From positions 34,431,364 to 34,495,363 of the forward strand of contig CM073322.1 of the NCBI GenBank assembly GCA_037043015.1: DNA of 64,000 nt. The letters are read 5' to 3'. A program made the position numbers and the translations under genes. Below, piece after piece: positions 10,865 through 22,441 of this stretch. Below the pieces are notes generated by a model. The model saw only the letters and a list, made by a program, of their open reading frames with translations. It was not told where the DNA came from and made no database searches. The first letter of the stretch is position 1, and each line of letters opens with the position of its first letter. The stretch is from Bryum argenteum. Its lineage: Eukaryota; Streptophyta; Bryopsida; Bryales; Bryaceae.

Positions 10865-11747
10865 CGGACTGCTAGTTTAGGGTCGTCCCAGACCGCAACA
10901 CCCCAGCTTCTGAACGACCGCCGAGAACCATATGTCAAGCTTGAATCTACGAGGCCGTGGTAGTTTAGAGTCGTCCCGGACCAAGTCACGGAACTCCTTA
11001 TCGACGGTGGAGAACCATGTTGCTCATAAACGAGTACTCACGACAGCGTCTTATTTCAGGGTTGACGCAGAAGCATGCGACCCACGATCTGATCGGCCGC
11101 TCAAAACATTAGACTGTCTAAGGTAACGAGAGACTATGAAGTGGATAGTAGACTTGGGATTGTGCTTCTTCCTGCTCTTGCTCAGTACCTACACCCAACG
11201 AAATTGCAGTGTTCTCTATAGGTATTCCCTCAATGCCAAGCACTTGGATTACAATATCAGTAGAATTGAATATTAATGTTTCAGTGCTACTGATTCTGTA
11301 ATCCAAGTGCTCAAGACCAAGGAAATTCGCGATAGAGAAGTCAGCAATTCATTGGGTGTAAGTACAAGAGCACGAAGAAGTACAATCCCAAGTCTACTCT
11401 CCACTTCAAAGTCTTCCATTACCTCAAAAAGATCCTCAAAACCATTAAGTGCCCGAAATGGTCTCCAAGTTTAGCGTTACGATGACTGCTTTGGATCAAC
11501 TAAAGCTTAGGGACGTCACAGACTGTGGCACCCAAGGATCTGAACGACCGTCGAGAATCATGAAAGTCAGTAAGGTTGAATCGACGAGGCCGTGTTAGTT
11601 TAGGGTCGTCCCGGACCAAGTCACGGAAGTCCTGAACGACGGTGGAGAACCAAGTTGATCATAAACTATGACTAATGCCGGCGTCTTAGTTCAGGGTTGA
11701 CGCAGGAGCACGCGACTCATGATCTGAGCGGCCGCTCAAAACATTTT
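10865..11747. repeat. Direct repeats of about 240 bp, A-subterminal
   Basis: Segments 10,865-11,110 and 11,505-11,747 are diverged direct copies. Each has, in order, a degenerate A palindrome (TTCTGAACGACCGCCGAGAA type), TAGTTTAGGGTCGTCCCGGA, a GACGGTGGAGAACCA word, TTCAGGGTTGACGCAG and a closing A palindrome (CTGATCGGCCGCTCAAAA at 11,088; CTGAGCGGCCGCTCAAAA at 11,721). They look like subterminal repeats of element A. A foldback MITE sits between them. Confidence 0.6.
11119..11430. mobile_element. Foldback MITE between subterminal repeats
   Basis: The two halves are inverted copies: GAAGTGGATAGTAGACTTGG near 11,137 pairs with a minus-strand copy ending near 11,410, and CACTTGGATTACA near 11,238 pairs with its inverse near 11,305. 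Ends read AGGTAACG and CATTACCT. It has no coding capacity. The superfamily cannot be told from the ends alone. Confidence 0.6.
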
Positions 11748-12317
11748 ACCGTCGAGACTCGGATACTGCGCGGCAATAAAGCGATATACAAGCAGAGACG
11801 AGCAGAAACGAGACCAGTATGCGAAGAAATCCACTCCTCGTGTACGGGATGGGAGACCAAATTTATTAGAAATCATCAAGTCGAACTTCAGTGTAATGCG
11901 TTTGGGACTAGACAAACATAGCTGTTCATTATTGACCAACATGAATAGAAGTAAACTGCCCAGTGACTCGGAAAAAGTCTGAGCAATCGCTTTCTCTAAG
12001 TGATTATTGCTGACGAGTACGGTGAAGAGTAATGTCGCCGCCGAAGACGACGGAGGCCGCAACTAGAGAAGCCCGTTCGACCTCGTGCGTGCCCGATTGA
12101 TTACTTGTGGGTGGCGCGCCGCCACACAAAGTTCCAGGCTATATCGAGTAGCCGCCACGCCAGAGTGTTTGTGTGGCCTCCCTTGCTCATATAAGATCCC
12201 GTCCCACGAACTTTTGCACGGCCGTCCTAAACCATGGTAGTCGACCGCACCAATACCCCCTGGAGAAACGAGGTCAAGACAAAAGTCAGATTCACAGAAG
12301 AGAGAACAATGCCGCAG
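11748..12317. other. Non-coding 3' flank of the A gene cluster
   Basis: No gene supported. It contains the degenerate A palindrome at 12,211-12,232. Short frames on both strands overlap and show no recognisable domain. Confidence 0.4.
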
Positions 12318-13196
12318 TTATGGCCACCAAAGCTGGAGGTGAGGCCGTTGCCCCGCGACATCGACCGCCTTCGCATACTTCGGAACACTGAGATTCATCT
12401 TCACGATGTGTTTGATCAATGGTGCTACCGACATCCTGAGCACTGTGCCGGTGTGATTGCCGTCGTAGAAGGTTGGAAATATTGCGCTGTAACGGGGGTT
12501 CAAAATGGCGGACTCGGGGCTGGAATCCACGAGCAGTGTGTTGGACGCGTTAAGAGTTATGAAACGGGTGGAGAACCTGGGCTGCCCCCACACCGTCTTG
12601 TGGAGCACCTTCAGGCGGAGCTTACCTTCCGGGTGGTCGGCGCGACGGACGAAAGTTCGATCTGCGGTTAAGTTCAGTCGGGTGTTAACGGGGTGACCGG
12701 GGCAAGGATGGGATAGGAGGTGGCAGTCGAGAACCGGACAGGGTCGCTCTGACTGCGGCCACGACTCGATGATCACAATGCAATCCTCTATAGACAAGAT
12801 CTCCCTCGGTTGGGGCAATCCTCGAAACATGAACTGAACCATTTCCGTCGTGACAGACTTTGGTAACCTAGTCCAGACCATGACATGACACACGCTAGTG
12901 ACGAACTTAAGAAATTCTCGCATGCCCGATCGACAGCTCAGGACGTAGTCCTGGAAGAACGTCCGAGTCTGAGGACTGTAACTGCCAGCGTCGTAGCCGG
13001 ATGGCTGCAAGCAGTCCTTGGGCGGTTGCCGGATGCAGCCTTTGTCATGTTCGATCCGGCCCAGGACACCGTCCAGCTCCAGAATGACGCAGTACTTCAT
13101 GGCCTGGGCCCCGAGTACTGGGTAAGGCGGGTACAAGACTTGCCAATACTCTGGTCTTGTGAACAGAGGAACAACAGGCTCGAATGCGAAACACAA
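12318..13196 (-). CDS. FCP1/SCP-like HAD-fold protein of element A
   Basis: Frame of 292 codons. An internal Met at 13,100 (MKYCVILELDGVLG) matches the start of the B homologue and is the preferred start, giving about 260 residues. HAD/FCP1-like features in order: strand-turn ELDGVL at about residue 8 of that start; a helix-rich segment GMREFLKFVTSVCHVMVWTR; and the late motif LLVDSSPES. FCP1/SCP phosphatases use DxDx(T/V); here the first, nucleophilic Asp is Glu, so catalysis is doubtful and it may be a binding-only relative. It is the most 3' gene of the minus-strand cluster, as in B. The role in the element is unknown. The family call rests on motif order only. Confidence 0.6.
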   Translation of the reverse strand: MCFAFEPVVPLFTRPEYWQVLYPPYPVLGAQAMKYCVILELDGVLGRIEHDKGCIRQPPKDCLQPSGYDAGSYSPQTRTFFQDYVLSCRSGMREFLKFVTSVCHVMVWTRLPKSVTTEMVQFMFRGLPQPREILSIEDCIVIIESWPQSERPCPVLDCHLLSHPCPGHPVNTRLNLTADRTFVRRADHPEGKLRLKVLHKTVWGQPRFSTRFITLNASNTLLVDSSPESAILNPRYSAIFPTFYDGNHTGTVLRMSVAPLIKHIVKMNLSVPKYAKAVDVAGQRPHLQLWWP

Positions 13197-14251
13197 TGAA
13201 TGATTGTAATGACAAATCAGACATGTCGGACAAAGCTAGCAGGTGTGACTTATAAATCCGACATGGCGGTCCGGAAATAGGAAGGCACAATGACCATCGT
13301 GAAATACATGTGGAGATCAATATTTCATGACTGTGAGTCTTGAAACGTGAGAGCTCCAGAATATCAGGAGGGTTAAGTTGAAATGCGATCATCATATTCC
13401 TGATCGACCAACCTAATCTATCGAGCCTCGACGGATGCATTGGGACGACGTACCGAAGCCAGTGAGGGAGATGGACGTTTCTGCGCGGCCGCTCAGAATG
13501 GTCCGGGCGCAGTGGTCATCCGCATGGATGGCCACAGAGCCGATGCCCGGGCGGGGAGGCATCGCTAGCATCTGGACGATCGCTTAGATGCCTACAGCCC
13601 TTGGACTGATCTCATCGGCCGACCAGAAATGACGGGGGTAGAGGCTGGAGGGGCATGCATGCGGAGTGACTACACTCCATCATATAGAAGAGTAGACACC
13701 GTAATTGAAAAATAAAATTCAATGCTCGAATAGAGGCCTCACCTTCGGGCTCTGATGCACAGACGGGGCAAGCGCATGCGGGTCCTCGACCGGCGAATTG
13801 TTTACAAGTGAGACTCCCGGTATACCTTTCGACGGAAATTCTAACGTAGTTGCCGGTGCTACCTGGCGGACCTTGGTGCCTAGCCGTTGTGCATTACAGG
13901 ACGGTATCCCCTTATTCACATCCACGCCCTGAAGGAAGGAAACCCCACCAAAGTGAAATTGGAAACTGAGTTGCAGAAAGCGAGGACGACGACAGACCAG
14001 ACGAAGGCAGATTTTGAAATTATTTTATATACCTCGATCAAAAATTTACAAAATGGATCCGACAAGCCCAAGGTAAAGAGGGGCGTGTCCATCCTTCGGA
14101 TGGACTCCCATTTTCTCGGGACAGGGTGCCACACTAATGTGGTTGGGAACCCACCAAATCATTCCTGTTGACTACAACTAACTCCACGGGCTCTGTCGTA
14201 GTGTCCGCCTGCAAGTGACACAAGAAGAGCCCCCACATCAGAAAACCATGG
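13197..14251. other. Spacer between A genes
   Basis: No gene supported. It holds an A palindrome at 13,478-13,499 and a degenerate one near 13,612-13,630. The 5' exons of the FCP1-like gene may lie at 13,200-13,440 but I cannot define splice sites. Confidence 0.35.
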
Positions 14252-15955
14252 TCAACTGATTCGCAATACGACTTCTAAACGGAAAGGCTTTCCCTCATCA
14301 GGACGGGGAATGGTCACCTTCTCATCATCGAGCAGTAGATCATATTGGCTGAGGTGGAGATCATCCGGGTTCGAGTCTGGCGGAAGACTCACTGTGGCGG
14401 GAGCTGTAGACTCAAGGGCGACTGTGTCGGCACCGGGATCCGCCACGACTTGGTCGACCGTATGAACATCCGGCTCTGCTGTCGGGATGGATGCAGTCAC
14501 TGGCTTGGTTTTGGGCGGCCGCTCAGATTCTGGAGCCACGGGTGTGCATGAGTCGGCGGGCAGAACCGGCGGAGAAGGTATAGGGGTGCTGCAGGCGGGA
14601 TGGGACGTCGGAATATCTGAGGGAGCAGCGATCTGCGGTTCTTCAAATGCGGTGACGTTTGGAGTGGAGCCGACCATCACCTGCGTTCCCGCGGAATCTG
14701 GCTGCAAAGGGGGCAGTAGAGGCATACCCGCAGTCGGGGATCCAGGGGGCGGGGGGTACAAGGCCACAGGTAGCAGATAGGGAGGTTGCGGAGGGTACAA
14801 GGCCGACGCTTCTGGGAGCACCGTCGCCGGAGGGTGCATGGCCGCAGGTTGCTGATAGGGATGGTGCGGAGGGTACATGGCTGTCGCATCTGGAAGCACC
14901 GGGGCGGGAGGCTGCATGCCCGTAAAATTCTGGTGCGGCGGGGGCGGAGGGTGCATGGCCGACTGCCCAGGAAACACCGGAGGCGGAGGGTGCATGCCTG
15001 ACTGACTTGAGTACGTCGGATGCGGGGGCTGCAAGCCCAAGGCACCCGGATACGCCCCCGGATGATAAGCGTACTGGGGGTAGGGCCCTGGGTGGTAGGC
15101 GTATGGGGCCTGCCCTCGAAGCATCTGCATTTCCACAAGCGACTGCATCATTGACTGCATCTCCTGCTGATTCTTCTTCATCATGTTCATGCTCGTGGCC
15201 ATGTCCTTGAACTTCATCATGTCACCCTTGCGAAGTGACTTAACTTGCGCCGCAATCAAGTCTATTGTCGGCTTCACGTCGGGCTTCTCATCCTTGCCAT
15301 CCCCACCAGTCCGCACATCCTTCGGCGCAGCCCTGTCGGGGAGAATATTAGCCAGATCCTCCCGCACTTTTCGGTCGTTCTCCTCATTGAACTTCACCAT
15401 CATGTTGCATCTGGACTCCAGCTCCTCGTCGTCTTCGTCATCAAGATTGATCACGTGAGACGACGTTGAGGTACCGCTCCCCGACATGTACATCTTCTTC
15501 GCCCTCTCCGCTTCCTGTGCGCTGTGCGCGGCCATGGCTTCGGCAGTCTTGAGTCGTTGAGTCAGCGACTCGACTAATTCTCTCAATTCTGGGGCAAGCC
15601 CATTCAACGGAGGAAGAGTCTCAGCGGCTCCCTGGAGGTCGACCGACTGCGAAGGGGGTGCCATTGAAGTGGGCGATTCCGCCTGCTGGAACGTGCTTGC
15701 GGTGGGTGCCCTCGAAGCATACGAACTGGATGGTGTGCTACAGCCGAGGACTACTGGGGAGATGGACCTTTCTGAGCAGCCGCTCAGAAACGTCCCGGCG
15801 TAGTGGTCATCTGGAGCGGTCGAGATGTCGGCGACGTCGTCCATTACTGCATCGGTCGCAGGTGAGATGTCCTCCAGAGGTGCCTGGGACTGACCGGCGT
15901 CCACCTCCATAACTTGAAGATCGTCATCGTTGTCACCTTTATTGCCGCGATCCAC
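14252..15955 (-). CDS. Pro-rich coiled-coil protein of element A
   Basis: Frame of 567 codons. An acidic N-terminus (residues 1-60) is followed by a Ser/Pro-rich stretch, a helix (LVESLTQRLKTAEAMAAHSA, about residues 128-147), an acidic run (NLDDEDDEE), a Met/Lys/Gln helix near residues 245-280, then Pro-rich repeats of about 17-21 residues built on MHPPPPVFPGQSA over residues 290-410, and an acidic Pro/Val tail. There is no enzyme motif. Two A palindromes (15,769-15,791 and 14,509-14,529) are read in frame, encoding FLSGCSERS and ESERPPK. It lies directly downstream of the ParB/methyltransferase-like gene and may be its C-terminal exon rather than a separate gene. The B counterpart is at 43.6-45.0 kb. 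The start Met is uncertain. Confidence 0.55.
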   Translation of the reverse strand: MDRGNKGDNDDDLQVMEVDAGQSQAPLEDISPATDAVMDDVADISTAPDDHYAGTFLSGCSERSISPVVLGCSTPSSSYASRAPTASTFQQAESPTSMAPPSQSVDLQGAAETLPPLNGLAPELRELVESLTQRLKTAEAMAAHSAQEAERAKKMYMSGSGTSTSSHVINLDDEDDEELESRCNMMVKFNEENDRKVREDLANILPDRAAPKDVRTGGDGKDEKPDVKPTIDLIAAQVKSLRKGDMMKFKDMATSMNMMKKNQQEMQSMMQSLVEMQMLRGQAPYAYHPGPYPQYAYHPGAYPGALGLQPPHPTYSSQSGMHPPPPVFPGQSAMHPPPPPHQNFTGMQPPAPVLPDATAMYPPHHPYQQPAAMHPPATVLPEASALYPPQPPYLLPVALYPPPPGSPTAGMPLLPPLQPDSAGTQVMVGSTPNVTAFEEPQIAAPSDIPTSHPACSTPIPSPPVLPADSCTPVAPESERPPKTKPVTASIPTAEPDVHTVDQVVADPGADTVALESTAPATVSLPPDSNPDDLHLSQYDLLLDDEKVTIPRPDEGKPFRLEVVLRIS

Positions 15956-18383
15956 TTCCGAAATCCCTTCGCTTCGTGCGGGCGGACGAGCGTCAGACTC
16001 TCGACATGATCTTGGAGAGAGAACACCGTTCTATCTGTCGCCGACACCCTGAATGTGGAAGTCGTCGTCGCACGAAGTCGGGACCGAGATGGCGGACTTT
16101 ATGCGCTTCCTAGACCGGGAAGACAAAGCGACTCGCTCTGGTACTGTGAAGTCCGAGTCCGAATCGGCACATTCCACAGCACTGATTACGGGCTCCTCGA
16201 CGATTGACCCCGCGTCGACGACCACATATCCGCCGGGAGGCGCCTCGTCGTCGCTGTCCTCCAACAGCTCCCCCTTGTAGAAGTCATGCATGGCCCAGGA
16301 GCTTTTCATGTACCGGTCATGATCGGTCTGCTCTCGAGTCAGAGCCTTTGAATTCAATATCTCCTGCCATGAGAAGTTCAAGCCCTGGGGGATGACAACA
16401 TCCGCCCCGATGAATCGCACGCCGTAGAGACTGCGGTGGTGGTGCGCATGAACTTCTGAGACCCACCTATGCACGAGACGCTACTCCTGCAAAGCATCTG
16501 CATCACAAACGAGAAAGCATTCGCATTCAATAACTTGTTTCTCAGCGGCCGCCCAGAAAGAACGAGAGGCACCACATGACAAATGACCACACCCGAAAAT
16601 CGATCTGACCACTTCGATGTCGGAGATGCCAGAGAGTTTCTGAGCAACCGCCCAGAAACATTGATGAAATAAATTAGCGCAACGCATGACCTGCATAAAA
16701 TCGATGGGATCCAGTACTTACAGCGCATGCCGACAACGCCTTCATGCCGCAGAAGAAAAGCAGCACCGTCCCGCTCTGTCTGCAGTACCTGTCGATGAAC
16801 CTCATGTACACCTCCGTCCTTAGTTCGCACTTCGCGATGTGATGGCGGTGATCCAGGCAATACGTCTCGACAGTCTCCGCGGAAGCATCTGAGGGTGTCA
16901 ATTCACCCTCCTCATTCAACTCCGGTGGACGCACAATGTTCTCCACATCCATTACGTCCTTGCAGGAACTGACGATCCTGCTTTTAGTCTGGATGTAAAG
17001 GATGCGGATGTCGTCCTTCAGAACGTTCTCGGGCTCGCCTTTGTCGGGCGTGTAGACCACCGTGGTCGACAACAAGTGTCCCTGGAAGTTATTCTTTAGA
17101 TTCTCCAGCACCACACTCTCCATACGATGCGAATAAATGATCATGAACGTCGCGACGCTGCTGATATTCCCATCCAGTACTAGGCCGAGGAGATACATGT
17201 ACGTCTCCGCCGTTAGGACTGGCGTTGCATCGTCCGCCAACGGAAGGAAGGTTCGGAAGTCAATTATTCCAACCTCTGCCCACTCACACAACGCCGGCCC
17301 TTTCTTGTACATGAACATCTTCTTCTTCCGCCATATGAAGTGCCCCGTCAGTTCGGCCGTTGTCGGCCTGTACACTCGGAACGTGTGGTCCGCAACGGAC
17401 ATGCACGTTTTGTGGCGCGTGCGGTTGTCCACCATCCTCTGCAGCACCGCCTTCGCATCGGGGGACAGTGGCAGATTCGCCTTCCCCTGCGTCACTTGAG
17501 ATTTCAGCCAAGGCAGTCCCATGACAAACATAGCATGGTCGACGTGAAACGTGCTAATCCTCAGGCACTTTTTCGCCAACTTCCAGTAGCTCGGGGGGTA
17601 GTCGCCCTTCTTGATCTCCTGCGACACCTTCGACTTCTTGTTCTTCATCACGGTGGCCATGATGATCCTGATGATCTTCACCTTGTACTTCTTCCTCGTC
17701 ACCCAGGTCGCCATTTTCTGGGCGCGCATCCACTTCTTTGGGTACTGCGGCTTCTTTATTCCGAGGTACACCTTCGGATCCGCAGCCAGTATGTGATCCG
17801 CGAGAAGTTCCAACTCGGAATCGTGGAGACCAACAAGCGGTCTCAAGAAAGAGGACGAGATCACAAGGTACGGAAACTTGTATGGCCTATCCTTCTCGTC
17901 CACCATGTGCTTGAAAGATCCTCTTCTTTGTCGGGGTCGATGAGCTCCAGATTTTGATACTTCTTGAAGATCTGTGCCCACTTTGTGTACGCCCCTTCGT
18001 TCAACATGACGAGCCTGATCACGCCGAGGCTGTTGATGCTGCTAAAATTCACCTTCTCCCCACTCTTGCTCTTCGCGATCGCGATCGGCAGCGAGTCTCG
18101 ATTGCCTTCCTTGAAGAGCTGCGCAGAACCACAATGTCGCGGTCAGAATGTACAGCAGCCCCCCATCCACCGTATCGCGACGTCACAAAGCGCTCCTGGA
18201 CTCTAATTCTGAGCGGCCGCCCAAGAACTTTCTGAAGTTTCTGAGCGACCGCCCAGAAAGTCGACAGCGTACGACAAGAAATCGGTTTCAAATTCTTACC
18301 TCGTACTGCTTTGCAATCTTCTCCTCCTCCGATCCTTCTTTGAGACGACCATTCTTCCGGCATGCCTTTGGGCGGCCGTGAAA
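15769..18383. repeat. Family A palindromes within the large A gene
   Basis: Copies at 15,769-15,791 (in frame in the Pro-rich gene), 16,538-16,560 and 16,637-16,659 (both in the intron after KALSACA), 18,206-18,228 and 18,238-18,260 (both in the intron after IAKQYEV), and a weak half-site at 18,365-18,383. Typical form TTCTGAGCGACCGCCCAGAA. Confidence 0.75.
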
Positions 18384-19795
18384 GGACCATATCTCGCGGA
18401 GGTGCGCCACGGTGGGCAGTGCGCAGGCGTAAGATACGGCTGCTCGTCGTTGCCGTCGTTGCATTTGTACGACAGCGAGTGCAAGTGGGCGGGTATATCC
18501 GACCACACAATCTGGCACGTCCACAACGACACGCGTGCCTTGATATCCGAGGGGATGTTCGGCACCTTCCCTTCGACGATCCTCTTTGCGGCAGCCCATG
18601 TATGCTGGTCGTTGATGATCAAGAACTCTCCCGCTCTCACACATTCCATCCAGTCCTTCGGCCTCGTCTTTGTGTTCGGCATCACCGTCAGGATCTGCTT
18701 GATGAAGCCATAATCCGTCATATGCTTCAGGACTTTCGCCACGCCTGCTTCTTCCAACGGCCTGTAGATTGTACCCGTCGATGGATCGGAACTCGTCATG
18801 TCCTCTACGCCGAGCTGGAAGTACCGCTATTTGTCGAAGATGTACATATACTCGGCGTTCTTCTTGAACGCTAGGTTTGCCTCCACATGAGCCTTGAGGT
18901 CCTCGTACATCTGCTCTGTGGTCCCCTTCTTCGCCTGTTTGCTTGTCTTTGGCTTTACAGCAAGCTTCTCTGGGACCGACTCAGGATCAAAAGGCAACGT
19001 CTCCGGGTACTCGCTCCATGTCCCCACCCCGAAGGTAAGCCTTCAGGGTTACCTTCTTAAAAGCATTCTCGAAGGCCGTGGCTTCATCGACAACTGCTGT
19101 CAGCCCTACCGGAATTCCACCAGCTCCATACGAGGCAGTATTCCTGTCAGGGCTCGTAGCCCCTTCAGGCTCGGGTGATGCCTCACGACTACTTGGAGCA
19201 CCCCTCCCCCCTTCCGACTGATGCATCTCGGGACTAGACTGCCCAACATCTTGCTGGGTTGCCTTTCTCTTCTTCTTCTGCGCGGCCAACTTGGACTTGA
19301 TTGCGCGCTCTTTTGGTCTTGTGCTCCGCAACTCGGTAGATGTGTTCGCGGTTGGCGAAGCGCTCTGCCCTGGAGGACCTCGGCTAATTAGCTCCATTTC
19401 GTCCTCCTCTTCCTCCTCCAGGTTTGCCTCCACATGTCGAGGTTGTTGCCTCGAAATAATTTGAGCTTGGATTCAACAAAGGATTCAGTTACAAGAGAGA
19501 AAGGCCAGTGGAGATCCTTCCCGGTTGTCGTCATCCAGGTTGCGTCAAACACAGTGCCGTCCTCTGGGCGCATTACGATGCACCCCCAGGCATAGTCTGC
19601 TTCGGTGTTCACGACGTCCAAGAAGACATGGTCTCCCTTGACCTGAATATCGATGACCTTGATCATGTTCAGAGGTTTATACGATGTCGTTTTCTGCGAT
19701 CGAAAGCCTAGAACGAGACTGAAGGTCGGGTCTGCCCCATCTTCCTCACTACGAATACGAAGTGACCAGCTTGCGTTCTTGGATTTGAGCCGCAA
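16031..19795 (-). CDS. ParB-like / methyltransferase-like protein of element A (multi-exon)
   Basis: Coding blocks from 5' to 3': 19,795-19,388; 19,433-18,987; 18,799 to donor at about 18,298 (IAKQYEV|GTAAGA); about 18,196 to donor at about 16,720 (KALSACA|GTAAGT); then about 16,480-16,031. The block at 18.6 kb has FLIINDQHTWAAAKRI, which resembles the DGQHR-type core of ParB-superfamily domains. The later block has GIIDFRTFL (17,249-17,280), where beta-class amino-methyltransferases carry DPPY, and FFCGMKALSACA (16,720-16,760), where they carry the FxGxG SAM loop. The order IV-then-I fits the beta class, but the residues are degenerate. The introns hold A palindromes. B has the same exon order. 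The split into one gene or two, and the first exon, are uncertain. Confidence 0.55.
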
Positions 19796-19943
19796 AGGAA
19801 TCTTTTGATCTATTATCTAATACCACATTTCCATCGCTGTATCATCTCGTTCGAGATATCCCACGAGTGGTGGGAGTGATTCATTGAACTCCATCTGCGT
19901 ACCGAATTGGGACGTGACTTAGATTGTGATCTACAAGGTAATT

Positions 19944-22163
19944 TTTCTAAGCGACCGTGCAGATTCATATCTACCTCTTAGCATCGACAAATCTGGTTGA
20001 TCGGCACTACTCAGTAGACGTACCTAAGACAGACAGATTCTAAGCAATCGGTGCTATCAGCGTAGGTTACTGGATTCAACTGCTTAGATTCTGTTAATAA
20101 ATCTGAGCGGTCGCTCAGAAATCGAGATTGACATAGACGACTTCGGACCCCTCGTCACGAGCTCTCCATGCTGCATTCCTCTTTTACGGAGAATATTGGA
20201 TTAGGAGACAGGAATACATTGATGACCTAATAGAGTCCGACCTCTTCTATCTTACCAGCCTTGACATCGCTGCCTACTCGATTTTGGACCTTTGAGCATA
20301 CAAACATTTCTGAGCGGTCGCTCAGAAATCCGCTCCAATATTGACGTTAAGTAACCTCAATTCACGACCTCTGAATACTGTTTTCGTTCTCGGTCTACCG
20401 TTTTCTAGATGTCATCATCGTGCCCTCGAATCTGAGCGGTCGCTTAGAAACCATACCTTGGTTTCTTATAAAGTGATTCGATTCTTCTGTTCAGTTCTTC
20501 CATTGGTGGCTTTTGCGCGGCCGCCCAGAAATCTCACAAATGTCTCGGTTACACATCTGTCCTCTATGGTTCGATTACTTAGAGTTTTCTCAACGCCCGT
20601 TCAGAACTGCGGTAGTCATCCTTATATCTATCAATTTTAATTTATTGCGTTCTACGGTTCCACATACGGTGGCCATACGGTACATTTGATTGATGATTTA
20701 AAACAATGAGCATGAGCAGCAACTAAACCACTTACACGGAATTCATTGCCAAGCTTATCAGTGTACACACCCTCAGATCATCCGCAATTCCAATCCCATT
20801 CCTACACTGCAGTGCCTCATGAGAAAATGAAACAAGTCTCAATGACTCTCAATGATAGAAAATTCTTCACGGAAGTCTACCAACGCATAATTACATGCAA
20901 AGATTGAATGCTTCCAAATAATCGAACCAATAGAAAAAACGCAGCTGCAGACTGAGGCTAACCGAAAAAACGCAACTGCAGAGGCTAATGGAAAAATCAC
21001 AGCTGTAGAGGCTAATCGAAACAATGCAGCAGAGCAAATCGAAACAATGCAGAAAAGGCAAATCGAAACAATTCAAGAATAATCAAACTAAGTAATCAAA
21101 CACACACTCACACACAAAAACACCTCACCTAATGCGCTGAGAACATGTACCTCGAATTGGAGGTCGGTGGACACGATGAAAAGCGGCAGCAGAGTTGGTC
21201 GGTCCGCGAAAAAGCAGTCACTCCGATAGACGTGCTGCCGAGAAAGAAACCCCGAAACCTCGATCGCCAAAAAAAGCTCTGAAACCTCCTGCTCAGGTCC
21301 GCCGCGCTCTGGAAGTGAGGTCCGCGAGCTATGAAGGTGAAGTCCGCCGCGCTCTGGTTCGGTGGTCCGCCGCGCTCTGGTTCGGAGGTCCGCCGCGCCT
21401 TTAAGGTTAGGTCCGCCGACCTCTCGCAGTGAGCTCCGCCGTGCTGTGAAGGTGTGGTCCACCGCGCCTACTTCCTCGGTCCGCGGCGCTGTCCAAATGA
21501 GGTCGAAAAAAACTACACACTACGCGGGAAAAAAAACTACAAAACTGTCGAACTGAGGTCCACAAAAATCTACACACTACGCAGAAACAGTAGAAGAAAC
21601 CCACACTGCGCCGAAACAGCAAAAACGTAGAAACTTCACACACGTAGCCTATGCACAAAAGCAGAAATAAGCCTCGAAAAGCGAGCTCGAAAAGGGAGAG
21701 TGAGGGCTCCGTGCACGAGGACGGTGGCAGCGGAGAGAGAAGGAGGAAGAACAAAAGCAGAGAATGATGTGAGCAGTCGGCGGAGTCGGCTGAAGTCATT
21801 CGCTTGCCCGGCGAAAAAAAAAAGGCCTTTGACGGCGGGCACCTGCCCGCAAGACATTAACTAATTGGTCATGATGATTTTTCATCACGTTGCATCGTGA
21901 CCGGTCATTCCTTCACACAAGATCTGATTTTTCCATGATTACACCGACTTCATTTCCCACTTATTACCACTCATCACCATTTCTTACCAAATGTATTTGT
22001 TTTTTGCCATCTATAAATCGGTGTGATATTATAGAATTTGTGTGATATTACAGAGTACATGTGCTATTACAGAGCTACTGTCTTAATACACAATGACATT
22101 TATATTACGCAGTTCGTCTGATGGTTTGCCCCTCCGGGTTTTTCTAAGCGGCCGCCCAGAAAA
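19944..22163. repeat. Family A palindromes upstream of the gene cluster
   Basis: Copies at 19,944-19,966; 20,099-20,122; 20,307-20,330; 20,429-20,451; 20,511-20,532; 20,589-20,609 (weak); and 22,141-22,163. The copies at 20,099 and 20,307 are perfect or near-perfect (TCTGAGCGGTCGCTCAGA). Spacing is irregular, 80-210 bp. The position upstream of the 5' end of the minus-strand cluster mirrors the tandem palindrome array at 48.9-49.3 kb in B. Confidence 0.75.
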
Positions 22164-22275
22164 TGAGCTACGAAATTGAGCTACAAAATATTAATGAGCC
22201 TCAAAATAATAATGAGCCTCAATGAGCCTACAAAATAATAATGAGCCTCAAAATAATAATGAGCCTCAATAGAAT
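22163..22275. repeat. Short tandem repeat (GAGCCTCAAAATAATAAT)
   Basis: Imperfect tandem copies of an 18-bp unit, with earlier GAGCTACAAAAT variants, directly after an A palindrome. Confidence 0.75.
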
Positions 22276-22441
22276 GGTTGATTAGGCTCTGAAGGTTAAG
22301 TTAATTTGAGATTGCTATGTTAATCCTTGGGATTCTTCTGTGTCAATGCCAAGTTGGTTCTTTGACCTTAAAAGTCCTAGTTTAGTTTTAGTGAAGTTAC
22401 ACAATTTTCTAAGGGTATAGAATCAAAGAACCTAATTGTAG

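Larger units (their letters stand above)
10909..14529. repeat. Family A palindromes, left group
   Basis: Consensus TCTGAGCGGCCGCTCAGA, variable in the centre. Copies, from degenerate to good: 10,909-10,929; 11,088-11,110; 11,538-11,559; 11,721-11,743; 12,211-12,232; 13,478-13,499; 14,509-14,529. They lie between and inside the minus-strand genes. The 13,478 copy shares about 60 bp of flanking sequence with the copy at 15,769, so some copies spread with their surroundings. Confidence 0.7.
19796..22441. other. Upstream region of the A gene cluster
   Basis: No gene supported, although the 5' exon and promoter of the large minus-strand gene should lie here. It carries a dense group of A palindromes (next entry), a GC-rich GTCCGCCGCGCTCT tandem stretch at about 21,295-21,490, and GTGATATTATAGA-type words at 22,030-22,080. 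Confidence 0.45.
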
